64,000 nt of DNA from Zygaena filipendulae (GCA_907165275.2 OU015669.1:4858501-4922500); one strand, 5' to 3'. Counted from the first letter of the stretch, positions 28,001-43,000 are shown. Program-made: numbers and translations. Notes: generated from the sequence alone by a model not told the origin.

Positions 28001-31000
28001 CAAAAAGTTCTTAGAAAAAAAAGAACCACGAAAATTAAATTCGATTTTTAAGTACGGCTATGTTTAAACAATAAAAAATTGTGATAATTGGTATCGACGT
28101 GAATTTTTGTAAAACGTAAAAAATGTATATTAATGACTGTACCCGTAAATAAATGAATAAATAAAATAAATGCGGTCAAATATTTTATATAAATTGACAT
28201 CTAGTTGTACCATATTCTTGCGATTAAATGAATTATTATTATTATAAAAAAATTCTGAAAATTTGTAATGTTCGCGTTATTTTCTATTTGCAATTTATCA
28301 TCGTTTAAGCATGGCTTGATTGCTAATAAAGTTTGACGATGATACCCGTGTTTTATATTATTAATATATAGCTATTAAAATGTTAATTTGCGACTTAATG
28401 AAAGTGGGTTTAGTACAGCGAACATAAACGCGTATACTTTCGTATATATATCTATCTTTAGGTGTATGTCTACGTAAACGGGGATTATGATGGAAGCCAC
28501 TTTTTACAGCTTTGCCCTGATTCCTGTAAATTGCGCTCGTGGATATATTCTGAATACCGTATAAAACCTCTAAATAATACACACTTTTAATGTCAGGAAT
28601 TTCGAGATAGGTTTTTTTTTTAATGTTGGTACGCGTATACAAAATTTTGAGGAGTTTCTATTAGGTATATGCTTTTTTATATATATTACTGTCCAAAAAT
28701 CTATGCTTGGTCAGAGTTATACCAGTTATTTTATTATACCAGGTATTATAGTTAGCCTATTTTGTTCAAAAAAGAAGTAAGGATTTATTTAAACGTATTT
28801 CTATAACACGCCAATTTTTATATTTTTTTGTATGACCTCATATTGCAATATTTTGGCGTATTTTGAAGCCTCTGGTAACCTAGTACATAATTTACTTCTA
28901 CTTGTAGTGTCAGATGGTTTTTCAGTTGCTATTTTGTTAGCTTCAACATTACAGCTATGAGCTACGAGTTAATATTTTTTGTGCGAAAACGGATGTTTTA
29001 GGGTAATACCTATATATCTACATACTAATAATAATCCTACTAATATTATAAATGTGAAAGAGTGGATGTTTGGAGGTTTAGATGTTTGGATGTTTGGACT
29101 CAATCACGCAAAAACGACTGAACGGATTTGGATGAAATTTGGCATGCACGTTGTCAGGGGTATAGAAAAGGACATCGGGTACTTTTTATCCCGGAATTCC
29201 CGCGGGGACTCCGAAATTACCGCGGGTGAAACCGCGGGATACAGCTAGTATATTATAAGTGCAACGTGGGTTTTTTGTCTATTTGTTAGGCTTTCATGCT
29301 TGAACTACTCAATCGATAATCATGAAATTAAATTGTATCTACTAAAAAATATTTTTGTATGACACCTATGTTTTTATGTTTATCATCGATTTTTCTAGCT
29401 ACTTGTAGTACAATGTGAGTTTAGGAAATTAAAGTACTCTTTCCTCACTCTATAACACAAAATATCCGCTGGGTAAGATGACGAGATGCGTGTTTAGTCC
29501 CAGCTTGTGTACAAATTTTACGACCGGCTTACGCAGCTTTTTCTTTAGAGCCAGGTTTGGCCCGGATTAACATCTACCTACCGAAACTACAGCGTTCACA
29601 CTTTACTAGCCGTCGAATTATGCGTGAAAATTTTGGCGGAGACCGGTCGACCCGTTTCACAGATAGGAGAGTTCAGTTATTTGGATTTCGAACGATTTCA
29701 ATTCACTAATAGATAATAGGGATTAGAATCTTGTTTGGTTTTATTATTTGTGATAGTTTCATTTTATTTTCAATAATTATTTAAGTAAATCTTTCTATGA
29801 CGAGTAGAATCTTTAGTCTAAGTTTCGACTACTCATGTATCTGACATTAGGGAAGTAAGTAGTACGAGGGATCAAAGAAATTGTACAGATAAATCGTGTA
29901 AAATTATCTATACAGTACCCATGTTGTTTGGATTTTGAGAGCTACGAGTATGATACCGAGCATTTCTCATAGCCTTAACCCGAATTAATAAGAAAACTTG
30001 CTGAGATTTATATAAATTAAAATCCTATAAGGATTGATTTAATAACAGTACGATGTTTACCGATCCCAGGAACGCCGAAATCCACGAGGATTTTGTTATT
30101 TTTCTTTTTTTTTTTTAAATAAACAACCTATTTTTTATCCACAGGGCGAGGCGCCAGACACGGAAATAGGGCGGGTGTTCGTAACCGACCCAGACGACTG
30201 GGATCTGCCCGACAAGAGGTTCATGTGGCTGCCGTCCTACGAACAAAGGAGTCCGTACTTCGACGTGCACAGCAACACCGGCATGATCACAATGAAGGAG
30301 GGCACACCCAATGGCACTTATTTACTTAGATTCAATGTGAGATTTTCAAGATTTCTTTTTTATTAAACTTGCCTTTGCATTTTTAAACACATCGGTTTTT
30401 TCCAATAAATATAACTCGTCACGGAGAGAAATCAATGAGACCGAAGAGGTTGCGGACGCCCTTCGTTGCCCGAAGGATATGTTGGCGACACAATATCCGT
30501 GACCAGCAGGCACAGTGACCTACCCCGCATGGTTTCAATTATGTGCAAACTTCGGGAGATTATACTGACCAAGTATGGTGCCAAACCGAACTCCGGTAGC
30601 AGAAATACTGTTGACCAATCTTCGGTGGGGAACTTTACCGAACAAGCCTCCTTTTTGCTCTTAGGGTTTAACATTACACTAGGTAAAATACTAGGGTCAA
30701 ATTGCTAAAAAAAAAGTTTAAACTATAGCTTACAGGTCTAGTTTCAAAGTCATCATCATCATATCAGCTGACGGACCTAAACTGCTAAAAAGCTTTTCGC
30801 TTTCCCCACTTGAAAGCCTTTTTACCCCAACAGTCTTCAACTTACTAACAGTATGCCCGTGGATAGACGCATTGTCACTTTAGCACTGTGTCTCTTTAAG
30901 CTTCTGTATATCGGTTACTTTGGTTCTCCAATGAATCTCCTTATATCTGTTTCGGTCACGCAGGAAAACTCCAAGCAATTCTCTGTCTTTGTCACTCTTT

Positions 31001-34000
31001 GAGTAACTTTTATATAAAACTCATAGTGAATGAACTTATCAGTACATTATTTATGGTAAAATTACAGGTAACTGGAGAAACATCAGCTATATTTGATTTT
31101 GGACTCCATTATTTTCAATATCATTTTGTGTGCAGGTAACTGAGGAGAACGAGCCAATAGTGCCGTTCCACTGGGTGGAGGCGACGGTCAATGTGACCAT
31201 CAAAGAGATCCCCGAAGAAGCAGTAGACAAGTCCGGGTCGATACGTTTCATTAACATCACTGCCGAAGACTTCATAGTTGCCGAAGATGATGTGAGTAGT
31301 TCAAACCTACCTGTACCTACCTGTGTAGTTGCCTGTAATTGGGTAAATACTCTAACATGTTAAGTACCTGTTGTATAAATTTTTACCTATTGTATAGTAT
31401 TGTACCTGTTGGCAAACCTTATAAAATAAATAAATAAATAAACTGAATTCTACAGTCACTTCTTCAGTTTTTCAACAATTTTACATCGGATGATTCACAA
31501 TAATAAGTCTTTTTTTACTGAATGATGAAAGGAAGTGAGCACCTTCTACAGATCAAATCGAGTTAACATTTGGTATTCTTTTATTTCAATGATATTAGAT
31601 GAACATAGTATCCTTGAATTTTCTGGGGCTTTATAAATTTTTAATTTATGTGAGAACGATTTTGTGTCATCGATTGCGTGGTATTTTTCCATAGTACTTA
31701 CATGTTTTTTTTATACACAGGGAACGAGTAAAAAGGACAAGCTGCACCGTCGCCTGTCTGAGTTGTACAACACTTCGATGGACAATGTCGACGTGTTCAC
31801 GGTGTATAACAAGCGGACGGTCAAGGACGCCTTCCTCGACGTCCGCTTCTCCGCCCATGGCTCGCCCTACTACCCGCCGGAGAAACTCGACAGCATGGTT
31901 ATTGGGATACAGGAAAAGGTACCATATTTTATTATACAAGGTGTAACTTAGCCTTCGATAATTCATTATCAGCAGCAATACAAAGGGATATAGGATAAGG
32001 GATGTTGAATTCCCATTTCACCCTTTTTGGGTTTTAATCTTGGAAATCCCTTTCTTACCGCTGTCTACGCTATATAAGAAACCCGTGTCCCATATTTCAA
32101 GGTTCTAGAAAATTTGAGTATATTGTACTCCACTACTCTAAATACTGAACTTATGCAATTGATTGACTTGGCACTATTCCTCATTGACATCTATTACGCA
32201 AATACAAACTTGAAATTTAATTTTAAACTATTCAATAAATAAAAAAATGCGTGAGTGTCGTGGAACACTTGGTTAGAACAATGTTTTTTCCATATTAAAC
32301 TGAGTTCGTTATGTCTGTTATGCGTGAAAAGAGGCAAAAATACAAAAAAACTCATATAAATTGCAGTTGCGTTGCTTTTCCGTAGAGCAGCCGCATGACG
32401 TCAAGACGAAAAATTATCTTCTACTCTCATCCGTACCGTGCGATAAAGAACTTCGTTCTAAAAAAAACATGCATTACCAAACAAAAATACTTAATAGAAT
32501 ATTTCTGTCCAACCAGATCGAAGAAGAACTCCAAGCGCGTATATACATGGTGAAGATTGACGAGTGCCTGGTGGAGAAGGTGCAGTGCGAGGACTCGTGC
32601 CGTAACGTGCTCATCAAGAACAACGTGCCAATGTCGGTGTACACAAACACCAGCAGCTTTGTCGGCGTGTCCGCGCGCGTCGAGTCCGAGTGCACCTGCG
32701 ACTACCAGGACCCACTGATCTGTTTGAACGGAGGTATATAAACATGTGATATCCCACACACAGAGCGATAGTTTCATTCAAAATAGTCATGGTGTTTTAT
32801 AAACCAATATAAACGAATAATAATAATATAACACTAATAACAACGTTTGGACATTATAACACAGCGCCACCTGGACCCAAACTAAGCACTTGCACTTTGG
32901 GTAACATAATATATTAGATTCATAAACACACCAATCTTCATCACATAAATGTTTATCCCGCTGCGGCGATCGAACCCGCGACACCTAGTAGTCAATTACC
33001 ATACCACTACACCAAAGGAGGTGTCAAGACATTTATTTTTTCGTAAGAAGGTTCGTACAAATGCCTACTCTCCTTTTGTAGTGTAATGGCTTATGGCACA
33101 CCATTCGTGAACAAGTGCTACTAATAGGATATTTAGGTACATGTCCTTAAGTACTTTGTCCTAAGTGACTCGTACAGTCAGCATCAGAAATATATATTTA
33201 CTTTTTACAATCGTAAAATGTTATCACAAGATTCACAGGAGGTTTAGTCATTGATAAAAGTGTTTACCATGTTCTCGATCCTGCATACTGACTGTACGCG
33301 TGCCTACTCCCGTTTCAAAGTGTTGCTAACGTAGTGTAATGTTGTAGGCACACCGTTCGCGGACAAGTGCGAGTGTCCGGACGGGTTCTCGGGGCCGCGG
33401 TGCGAGCAGACCTCGGTCGGTTTCCATGGCGACGGGTGGGCGATGTACCCCTCCCCGCCGGCGTGCCACGAGGGCCGCGTGACCCTGACCGTGACCTCGC
33501 ACTCGAGCAACAGCCTCGTCTTCTACTTAGGACCTTTGAAGCACAATCCTTTGCTCGACGTACAAGGTAACTATGTTTTCTTTTTTGTTTTTGTTTTTAT
33601 TTTTTTTTCACTAAAATCAACTTTTAAACATGGAATGACGTGCGTAGTTGAATTCCTAATTCGAAAAATGTATTTCGTGTAAAAAAAGGATTACACAATT
33701 TCCTTTTTTTACACGAAGTACAAAAAAATCTTCTAACAACTGAATAAATAAAATAATTTTCGAGTTTTTTGGGGGCAAAAGACAAATTATGCAACAAAAT
33801 AATGACAGACGCAAAAAATTAAAATAAACGAGAGCTTCCAGAGCAGAGAGTGTTTTGTCATGTTCCATCTAGTGTTCCACCCGTGTTCAATACTTAGTTC
33901 TCGGTTATGAATTTGTGTGGTCTTTACGCGAGTAGGTGTAGGTACCGTCAGCTGATATAAAAATTCGGACCTAATTGTAAGACTTGCTAAACACAATAAA

Positions 34001-37000
34001 TCCGAGATTTTTGGGAATTCGTTTGTCTTTTGCAAAACAATTAAAATGTTACATTGCATATATTGCACACGATTTTATTACAAAATGATTCAAAGTTTAA
34101 AAGTAACATCTATACTTAATATTATAAAGACGAAAGATTTGAATCTTTGGTTTGTTTGTTACAATTTAACTCTAAAACTACAGACTGGACCGATTTCAAA
34201 AATTCTTTCACTATTAGAAAGCTACATTATCCCTGAGTAACATAGGCTATATTGTGATCCGGAAATCGCGCGGGAACTCCGAAATTAACGCGGGTGAAAC
34301 CGCGGGGCACAGCTAGGTAATTATAAACGTTATGTTTAAAATGCATTGAATAACAGATAAAGTATTCTGAAAAAGTGCGATTAGCGTCTAATGCGTAACA
34401 AATCCAAATTTTGATGTTACATGAATAAATAGTACAGTTTACAAATTCCTCTTTTTTAAATTCTATTTTTACCTTGTTTGCTTTGCCTTAAGTTAGTTAA
34501 TGAATAATCGCCAGTATTTCAATTCAAGTTAGAAACACTGCCAAGTGTTTTCTACTGTAAAAACAAAGATACGTAGTCCGATGCCAAATTGCCAATTCTG
34601 TTAAGTGGCAAGTACTAAGCTCGTCGGTAGTAACCGTGTTTGACTTGTATTTTGTATTACAGCACTCAAAGAATACCTTGATACCTAATTCATTTCATAC
34701 TATCGCATTTTTTTAAAATAGAAAAGCTTATTGCTGAAAGTTGGAAAAGAGTTGGCAACACATAAACATCTTAGCTGATACACAAGCGCGTTTTATTAAG
34801 ACTATTTGCTGAGGATTTGTTATTTGTTGAGAATTGAAATTAAAAGCCTGTTATAACAACAAAAACATGTTTATGGTGCTTTGAGGATTACCCAAGATCA
34901 AGGAAATCGAGCCACACAAATAGTGTACAACCCTCCCGGTCTTATAGCAAAAAAGTTAAACGGTCAACCCCCTTTTTAACCGACGTCCAAAAAGGAGGAG
35001 GTTCTATTTTCGATTGTATGTATGTTTTTTTTTGTTTGTTCACCGATTACTCGAAGACGGCTGGACCGATTTGGAAAATTATTTTTTTTAATTTGTTTGT
35101 TTGTACCTTATCTTTTTTTATAGAGAAGTTTCATGCTTGATGTTATCAAAAGCCAACTTGATTAAAGCAACTATGTCGTGTCTAACTGAAATTCTCCAAC
35201 AATGCTTATGTAGGTACAACAATGAACATGTCACACAAGATTGACGTTACAACTTGAATAATGATTTCCGGACCAAATCCCACAATGGATACGAAATAAT
35301 CCGTACAAGAAATATTGTTGTTATAAAGTATAGCTTCTGCGTGCGACAAGGCGAATAAGGGTGGGAAAGTCGAGCGGGAACCGAGGGGAGCGGAAGTAGC
35401 CAATCATAACACGTCTGTCGTAGATTCAAAATTGCCGCCATAAACACAGCTCTTTCTTTCCATAGTATAGTAGTAGTTTTCCGAACGTTGACTTCTGTAA
35501 TGTTTTTTTAATGATCAAGTGGTAGTGAGTGACAAGCGTGTGCAAAGGTTTATGATTTATGAATCTATGTTCAAAATCACGTTCGTTTCATATTACGAGT
35601 AAAACAAAATATGTTAATATTAATTATTTAGAATTTTACTCAAAAAATAGTTTGAATATCCGCTCGCACGAGGATTATAACAATATATAACTGGTTTCAG
35701 CATAGTATGTTTAATTTTGGGTTTAACAATAATATTATGTAAATGAGAGTAGGTATATATTATGTATCTTAAATGTTATGTATAAGGTGTTTAGAGCTAC
35801 GATTAATCTCAACATCGTCGTACATAATATTATGTTTTCTTAGGACTTTAGTATCATTAAAATTCTATAAATACCCTAAGGTACTGTCACAGAATGCATA
35901 ATATCTTATAGTGTTGTAAGAAGGTCATTTAAATTCACAAGTCGTATAGTGCTTTTGTGGATATTGATTTTTTATTTCACTTCCATACAAAAAACGCGCT
36001 TGATATTGAAATAACATCAGTGGTAGGTACAGAGTATGGTATCTTATATTACCAAGAGGATTATAACCACTGTTTGTTTTACCGAGTCACGTCTATAAAA
36101 TGTTGTAGATATTTTTTTAAATTAGTGTTTAATAAGAAAAGAAAAAATCTGCAAGAACATTGTATAAAGTAATTTGTGCTTTGGTCATTAAAGAAATCCA
36201 CAATTACTAAATTTTCAAAATTCCATCCAACATTCAAGTAGAAATTTCTAAATTCCATCCTACCTTAACTTGCGACAAGTGTGCATACAAATTATATAGC
36301 CTTTACTGATAACAATAACAGCTATTATCTCCAGCAACAAACTTACAAGTTCTGTGCCTATGTAGAGAGAAACACCGTAATAATTTTTTTCTTTTCTTTA
36401 TGGATTAGGAACATACCTCGAACATACCTAGTACATGTACTAACTAAATAGTCAGTGTCAAGTTGAAATTCAATAATGTCCTGTTTTTATTTTATTTTTA
36501 AATTAATTTATGTTTGTAAGAGCAAATAAATGCATTTTCTTGATTTTTGTTAGCCACGTTGTACGGTTGTGTTTGCATTCCGCAAGCCACCAACATAAAG
36601 AAAGTTATTTATTGAATAGTGAATACAAAAATATATTATTGAATAACACTGTAATATGACTTAACAAATTACATGAATCCAGTTGCTGTAACTGATACAT
36701 ACATGAAATACAAGTACAGTTACTGATGAAATATAGGTACATGATGCTATATTGCAATATATTTTTTAAGTTTGAAACGGAATGAACCAGACAAATTTTC
36801 CAATGGATAAAACTGCGCTGCGAACGTTATTGTCTAAAATAGCACCGAAATAAACAACAAACAACACATTTTCGACACAGAATTCCCGGATGTAAGCCAT
36901 GTTCAACCTAAGACAGCATAAATTAAACTGCGTTTCTCTTCCAACAGATTTCATGTCACTGGAACTCCAAAATGGCTTTCCAGTTCTGCTAGTGAATTAC

Positions 37001-40000
37001 GGGTCAGGCACGACCCGCCTGAACAACACCGTGGTTCAGGTCGCGGACGGCAAGCCGCATCTCATCGAGATCGTGCTGTCCAAGAACTCTATAGAAATGT
37101 TCGTCGATAGATGCAAACTTTCCACGTGCATGAGTCTGGCGGCGCCTACTGGACCCAGGGAGATATTAAATGGTAAGAAAATTGATTTGAAATTAAAAAA
37201 AAAATGTTATTTTATAGCGAATAGATTTCTTGTATGTATTAATTAGTGTTAAAGTATCTGTTTTTTTTTTCATTTAAATAAATAAATAAATTGATTTGCG
37301 AAAAGAAAAGCAAGTGCGTAAAAAAAAGTTAAACACCATATTTGTATTACAACGACATCTGTTAAAAACCATTCAAGTTAATTTACTGAAAATCGTAGCG
37401 TGTAACGTAAATTGTTCCACCGTGCCCAGAAAAGTTAAATTTTAAAGTCATTTACAATCAAAATGTCTGCTTTTTTGGGGGAATAAAGAGGAATCAGTGT
37501 AAACAAGCGCAGCGATTCACCCCGGTATGTATGTACTTTCCTCAGAATTATTCCTGTAACCTCAATAAAAAGAGGCAGACTAGGCAGACACACACGTTTT
37601 AAGGTTATTTAAATGCACTTGCTCGCTAAACAGTGGGTCCGTTGGGGACGGCTTATCTGAAACCAGAAGACTTAAGGTTCTCACCCTTACACTTCAAGGG
37701 AGCGAAGGGGAGATGAAAAACCGGGATGGGATGGGAATGACGCAAAAGATCCTATAAGGGTTGATTTTTCCATGTACATTGTACAATCTACTTGCCTATG
37801 TTACATTATGTAACGTAAACGGGTGACAGGTGGTTTGCCTGTTGCCGAATATCAGAAACTGATTCGATTCGTCTATCACCTTTTATGACATCGTTGCCCT
37901 TGCATTTGATCACGTTCAATATACCACCAATTCTTACACAATAGGCTAGTTTCCGTGGTATGAAAATCAATATTCTATTTAGTCCGTCACGTCAGTTAGG
38001 TAATAAAAAAATAATAGACCGTATTTTTGCTTTTTCAAATTATTGAAAAAATACTAAGATAAAACGCATTAAAGTTTAGGGGTAGGGGCTCTTGACGTCA
38101 TAACACTCATAACGTGCTATAAACTGTAGCACGGCGTGACGTCACGCGACATTCCGACTCAATGTATCTCCGTTATTTTTTCATTACAAAAAAAAAAACT
38201 TGTTCAATATTTTTTATTAATCTACAAGACGGACTAATAACTAAAATTTGGTTGACAAGCCCATTCTCTCATCGCTGTTTTAGTTTTGCAGTCGGTGCTG
38301 TATTTTTAATAGTGAATATCGTACTTTTCTGGCAAAAAAAAAACCTAAAAATTTCAAGGGGATAATACTATGTAACAATAGAACTGAGGACTAACAGTAG
38401 GGTCAAGTGAAAGTCAATTTATGGTTGTGAACGATCGTCGATAAGATTACCGACCTCTTTCCACTCGCAAGTTTTAACCCCGAGGGGACAAACTCGCAAG
38501 ATTGATCCGTAATTTACAGATTTCAGACTTGTTGAAGTGCCAACAGGCTTTATTGCGTATCGGCCAATCTGAAAGGAATAGTTAAATCTTCTGGTCTTAT
38601 TTATAATATATGTATTAATACGTCTGCTCCGAGATTTATGTGTTGTCGTCTTTTCCTTTTACATGACTCATCCCACTTACAAAACGAAGAACGAACGAAC
38701 GGTTTTGCTTGTTTTTCAATCACGCCTCAGCGGTAGAACTTATACAGTTCTACACTGTATAATTTTAAACGAGGGATACATTCAAGATTTTGATAACGCA
38801 TAATTTTTTTTTTATTAAGAATTAATTAATTAAAACATATATAAAGAAAAACACTAGTACCTAAATCCAAATGAAAACCATAGCAAAAACGCAGGTTTAC
38901 GTGACGACTGCATTTTAATATGAATTGTACCATCGTTTATCTTTTATATTTTCATGTTTAGTTGGTGTACTTGTATTTATATGTATAGTATCATTTTTTT
39001 TTCTATACCTGGTCTTTTGTTGCCCCCGTCCGTGCGCGACAGTGGGCTGCCAACTGAAAACCAGCGCTAGGTGTTCCCGCACCTAGCTAATGCTGAGTTG
39101 GTGACCCTTTCGGCAGAGCATGCAAGAGATATTATCTATGTTTCTTAAGATTAGGCACTGTTGATGTTTGTTTCTTTTTCTTGTGTGTTGTGCTGAAATA
39201 AATGTATTTTCTTCTTCTTCTTCTTCTTCATCGTTGACAGTGGAGAGGTGAGCATTTAACAAGACAAATTACCTTTCACCTACTAGTAGTGTGTAGATTA
39301 GTTCATGACTCTTTTGCCTCCTCAACCCCTCCATTAGCGTATGACTTTAAGTCATAAATAAAATATTGAATATAATATATAATTCCGATAAGCAACCATT
39401 AAATGCGTGGGAGAAAATAAGGTTTAAGGTTTAAAGAAGAATTTATTCTCAAAAAACATTAATTTTTATTGATCTCAAAAGACATTAACAAATCAAATAA
39501 AAATACATAATATGATGTCCTAAAACCATGTATTGTTTTTTTAAATCGATTATGTGATCGCATAATTTTCAATAAGAAAAATTCACGGGTTTTAGGCAAT
39601 TTTTTCAGTATAAAATTTAAAAGCTCGGATTCTTGAGATAATCCTACAATGTTTGCAAAAAAAACATATTCTAAACTTACCGGTTCTTTTTTGATGGGTT
39701 AATTTGCGATGTTTAAGATTTTTCGGTTATCCTGCTATAAATTATATCATGCAATTAGCATAGCATAGCAAGAAAATAAAAGTGTTTCTTACTCTCTATT
39801 CTTCGTGTACCATTAACCTGGGTAATATTGTCCACAGTGAACAGTCCTCTTCAGCTAGGGGGCGCCAGTATAGACTTGCAGAAGCTGGCAAGAACTTTCG
39901 GCTGGCGGTATGCTCCGACCAACCAGTACTTCGTGGGCTGCATCAGCAACCTCACTTACAATGAATATGTAAGAAATCATCTTTACAGCTTTCATTGTCC

Positions 40001-43000
40001 CTACACTTTTCAGCAGACTAAGAAGAAGGCCCATATTAATAAATGCCTGTATCGCAGTGTACCAGTGTACATGCTTGGTAGTGGCGCTAGTAGACAATGC
40101 CAAGCACTGTACAATGTACATGCTTGGCATTGACTACCAATCGACTTCCAGGCAAGCGGATAGTGCTTACGCCAGCCTCCCTAACGCCTGTTTTAGAAGT
40201 AATTAACATTGGAGACGGCAATACAGAAAAATAAAAACTATTTCTCCGGTGATTCACCCGCGTCTAAATAAACTTTCCCTCTGAAGATGAACATTGACAA
40301 AAAACCGAAATTGTTCCCGCTAAATTTCAAATCGACATCATTTTTTTGCTCCCCATAAAGTTTGGCACCCCTTTTCACTCCTTTGAGGAGTAGAATTTCG
40401 AAAAATATTTTTTTTGGTTGCAAAAGGAAATTACTGTCCAACTTTTACGTTACTTCAGTTGTTTCGGCTTACCGTCGCTGATCAGTCAGTGAGAAAGTTT
40501 GTATATGTCACCATAAGATTGTTATTACAATTTTAAACTGCTATTAATAATAAATATTAAAAAAGAGTGGCTTGTGGTGGGTGTTCGCACGTGAGTAATC
40601 GCTACCCATCGGTACCATTGGAATATGTTGTGGTCGCAACTCTAACTTAACCTAGCGTGTCGGGTTGCACGCAAATACCTCGGCAATACTAACGTCGCGG
40701 CGTTTACAATTTTACGGTGACATATATATGTATATAGATTTTAATACAATATAGTATAAACAAGACTTATAAATCGTTGGTGTGTAGATGTACAACTTGG
40801 GTGAGCCGTCGGTCCACCGCAACGCGGACTCCGGCTGCCAGAAGAGCGTCTCAACAGCTGTCACGTTCGGCATCGACACCAATTTCCTGGTTGTCATACT
40901 AGTCTGCCTGGCCATTCTAGTCGGTAAGTGCAAATTCATTAAGTTTAATTTCCCTAGAATCGCTCTAGATGTTTTTCGAAACATAACATTATTATGAAGT
41001 CTAAATAATTTTATGTAATTAAATCACTGGAAAAGACATCGGTAGATGCGGAAATTATGTAACTTTTATTGCTATTATTGTTCGATTTCAATTCGAAACA
41101 TAGCTGTGTTGTGATTAGGTACAGTATTTGACTATTTTTTTTCTCTAAATTATATTTAGTCCGTCAGTCCGATAATTAAAAAAATATATACACGTATATT
41201 AATCAATAAATCGTAAACAATGAATATACTTGGATATAGTGCATTAAAGTTTTAGGAGTGGGGGCTCGTAACGTCATTTATGCATGTAAAAATTGTACCT
41301 GCTTGTGACGTCACGCCGCACGCGACATTCGGACTCAACGTATCTCCGTTATTTTTTGCTTACGTATCAAAGAAAAAGTACGTGTGTCTACTATTTTATA
41401 TGAATCTACAGGACGGACTAAAAACAAAAGTTTAGTCAAATAGCTTCATGTAATATGTTGAGTTTGGTTTTGATTGCATTGATTTACTACTTATATCAAT
41501 GTTTGATTGTTAGAAACTGTAGGTGACCAAAACGTATACATTGTAATTAAAAAACCGGTTGCAACCGAAAAATGATAGCAACGAAAGTTACATAACAGCC
41601 CAGCTGATCGGTTCCCGCCATCTTAGATTTCCGCCATAAACTCCATCCTTGACTGTTGTCGCCAGTGTTGCTGCTAGCGGTGGTGGTGCACCGGCGCCGC
41701 GCGGACCCCTGGGCGGAGAAGGAGCTGGACGACATCAGGGAAAACATCATCGCGTACGAGGACGAGGGCGGTGGCGAGGGGGACGCGGGCTACGACCTGC
41801 ACGTGCTGCGCAAGATGTACGGCTCGCAGCCCGCCGACAGCGACCCCGCGCTCATACAGGCGCCAGGTGAGACAGCATACCACACAGACACTTGAAAGCC
41901 AGTTCCCATCCCCATTCCAGATCGGCAGATCGGCAACACCTTCTGGTGTTGCAGATGTCCATGGGCGGCGGTAATCACTTACCATCAGGTGTACGACCTG
42001 CCCGTTTGCCCCCTATGACATTAAAAAAAGAAGACACACACAGGTGTACATCCATAGAGCTATCGACACGTAGGACGATAGTTTATAGTGTCGTGGTAAC
42101 TGGTGAAGTAACTGCCCGCTACGCCAGGTGTCGCGGGTTCGATTCCAGCGTCAGGGTAAATTTATTTGATGAACATTGGTGTTTACTCTGAGTATAAATC
42201 TGAGTGTTTATTATCATAATCATTAGTATGTATTTACAAAAACAAGAAAAGAATTATAATTATATCAGTTGTTTGGTATTCATAATACAAGCTTTTCTTG
42301 GTTTGGGACCAGGTGATGCTGTGTGATAATTTTCAAACATTATTGTGTGCAGTGTGTGTATGTGTGAATGTGTGGCACTATGACTAATATTGTCCGAAAT
42401 ACACACAGCAGCAACACCCTACACCGTTTTCACCTCTAAGCTCGCCGCTACGTTGTGGCGGGATATGGGGAGGCAATAAGTAGGCGGGGGCGAAGAGTGT
42501 CACTCGCCAGTCGCCACCCACTCGTCGTTATTGAAAACGGCTGTTGGACGTGAAATTTTTATGGAGCACGATTCTTGTCCGTAGCGTTGGGTGCGGCGCC
42601 GGATATATCCGGATTCTTGGACGACAAGAAGTCCGTTCTCGACCGAGACCAAGACATCATTCCGTACGACGACGTGCGCCACTACGCGTACGAGGGAGAC
42701 GGCAACACTAGTGGCTCGCTGTCGTCACTCGCTAGCTGTGAGTATTTTTACATCGGTGTACAGTCAGCAGGCAGATGCAAACACTTAACAGTCAATTCAA
42801 TCTTATTGGAATAACAATAAGGTTCACAGTAATGTTCAAAGTAATCGCGAATTTGTGTTTCTCTTCTAAAATCAATAGTGATTGTTTCGGTATTCTTCAG
42901 ATAAAATGAATGAAGGTCAAACACAATAAAGTGAGTTCGTAAAACGTCAACGTAATTTTCTCACCTCCGCTATCACTTGCTGGCGCTACCGTCAAACTCA

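Larger units (their letters stand above)
25797..30144 (+). other. CadN2 intron, 4.3 kb
   Basis: No exon recognised between exons K and L. Contains a degenerate Helitron-like 3' end near 26538-26622 and a nearly full copy at 29035-29248. The rest is AT-rich unique-looking sequence. Confidence 0.7.
33567..36947 (+). other. CadN2 intron, 3.4 kb
   Basis: Contains a Helitron-like copy (34109-34316) and a repeat beginning with the accgacgtccaaaaaggagg motif (about 34978-35120). No coding exon recognised. Confidence 0.7.
37173..39837 (+). other. CadN2 intron, 2.7 kb
   Basis: Contains a MITE with TTAGTCCGTC inverted ends (37979-38237), a hydrophobic cryptic exon-like stretch (38292-38365), and a retroposon-like 3' end closing in (CTT)n near 39000-39230. 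Confidence 0.7.

Noticed and set aside
32427..32777. Antisense open frames over exon O (also 41674-41985 and 25424-25777)
   Set aside because: They are mirror frames of GC-rich CadN2 exons whose sense frame has unmistakable cadherin motifs.
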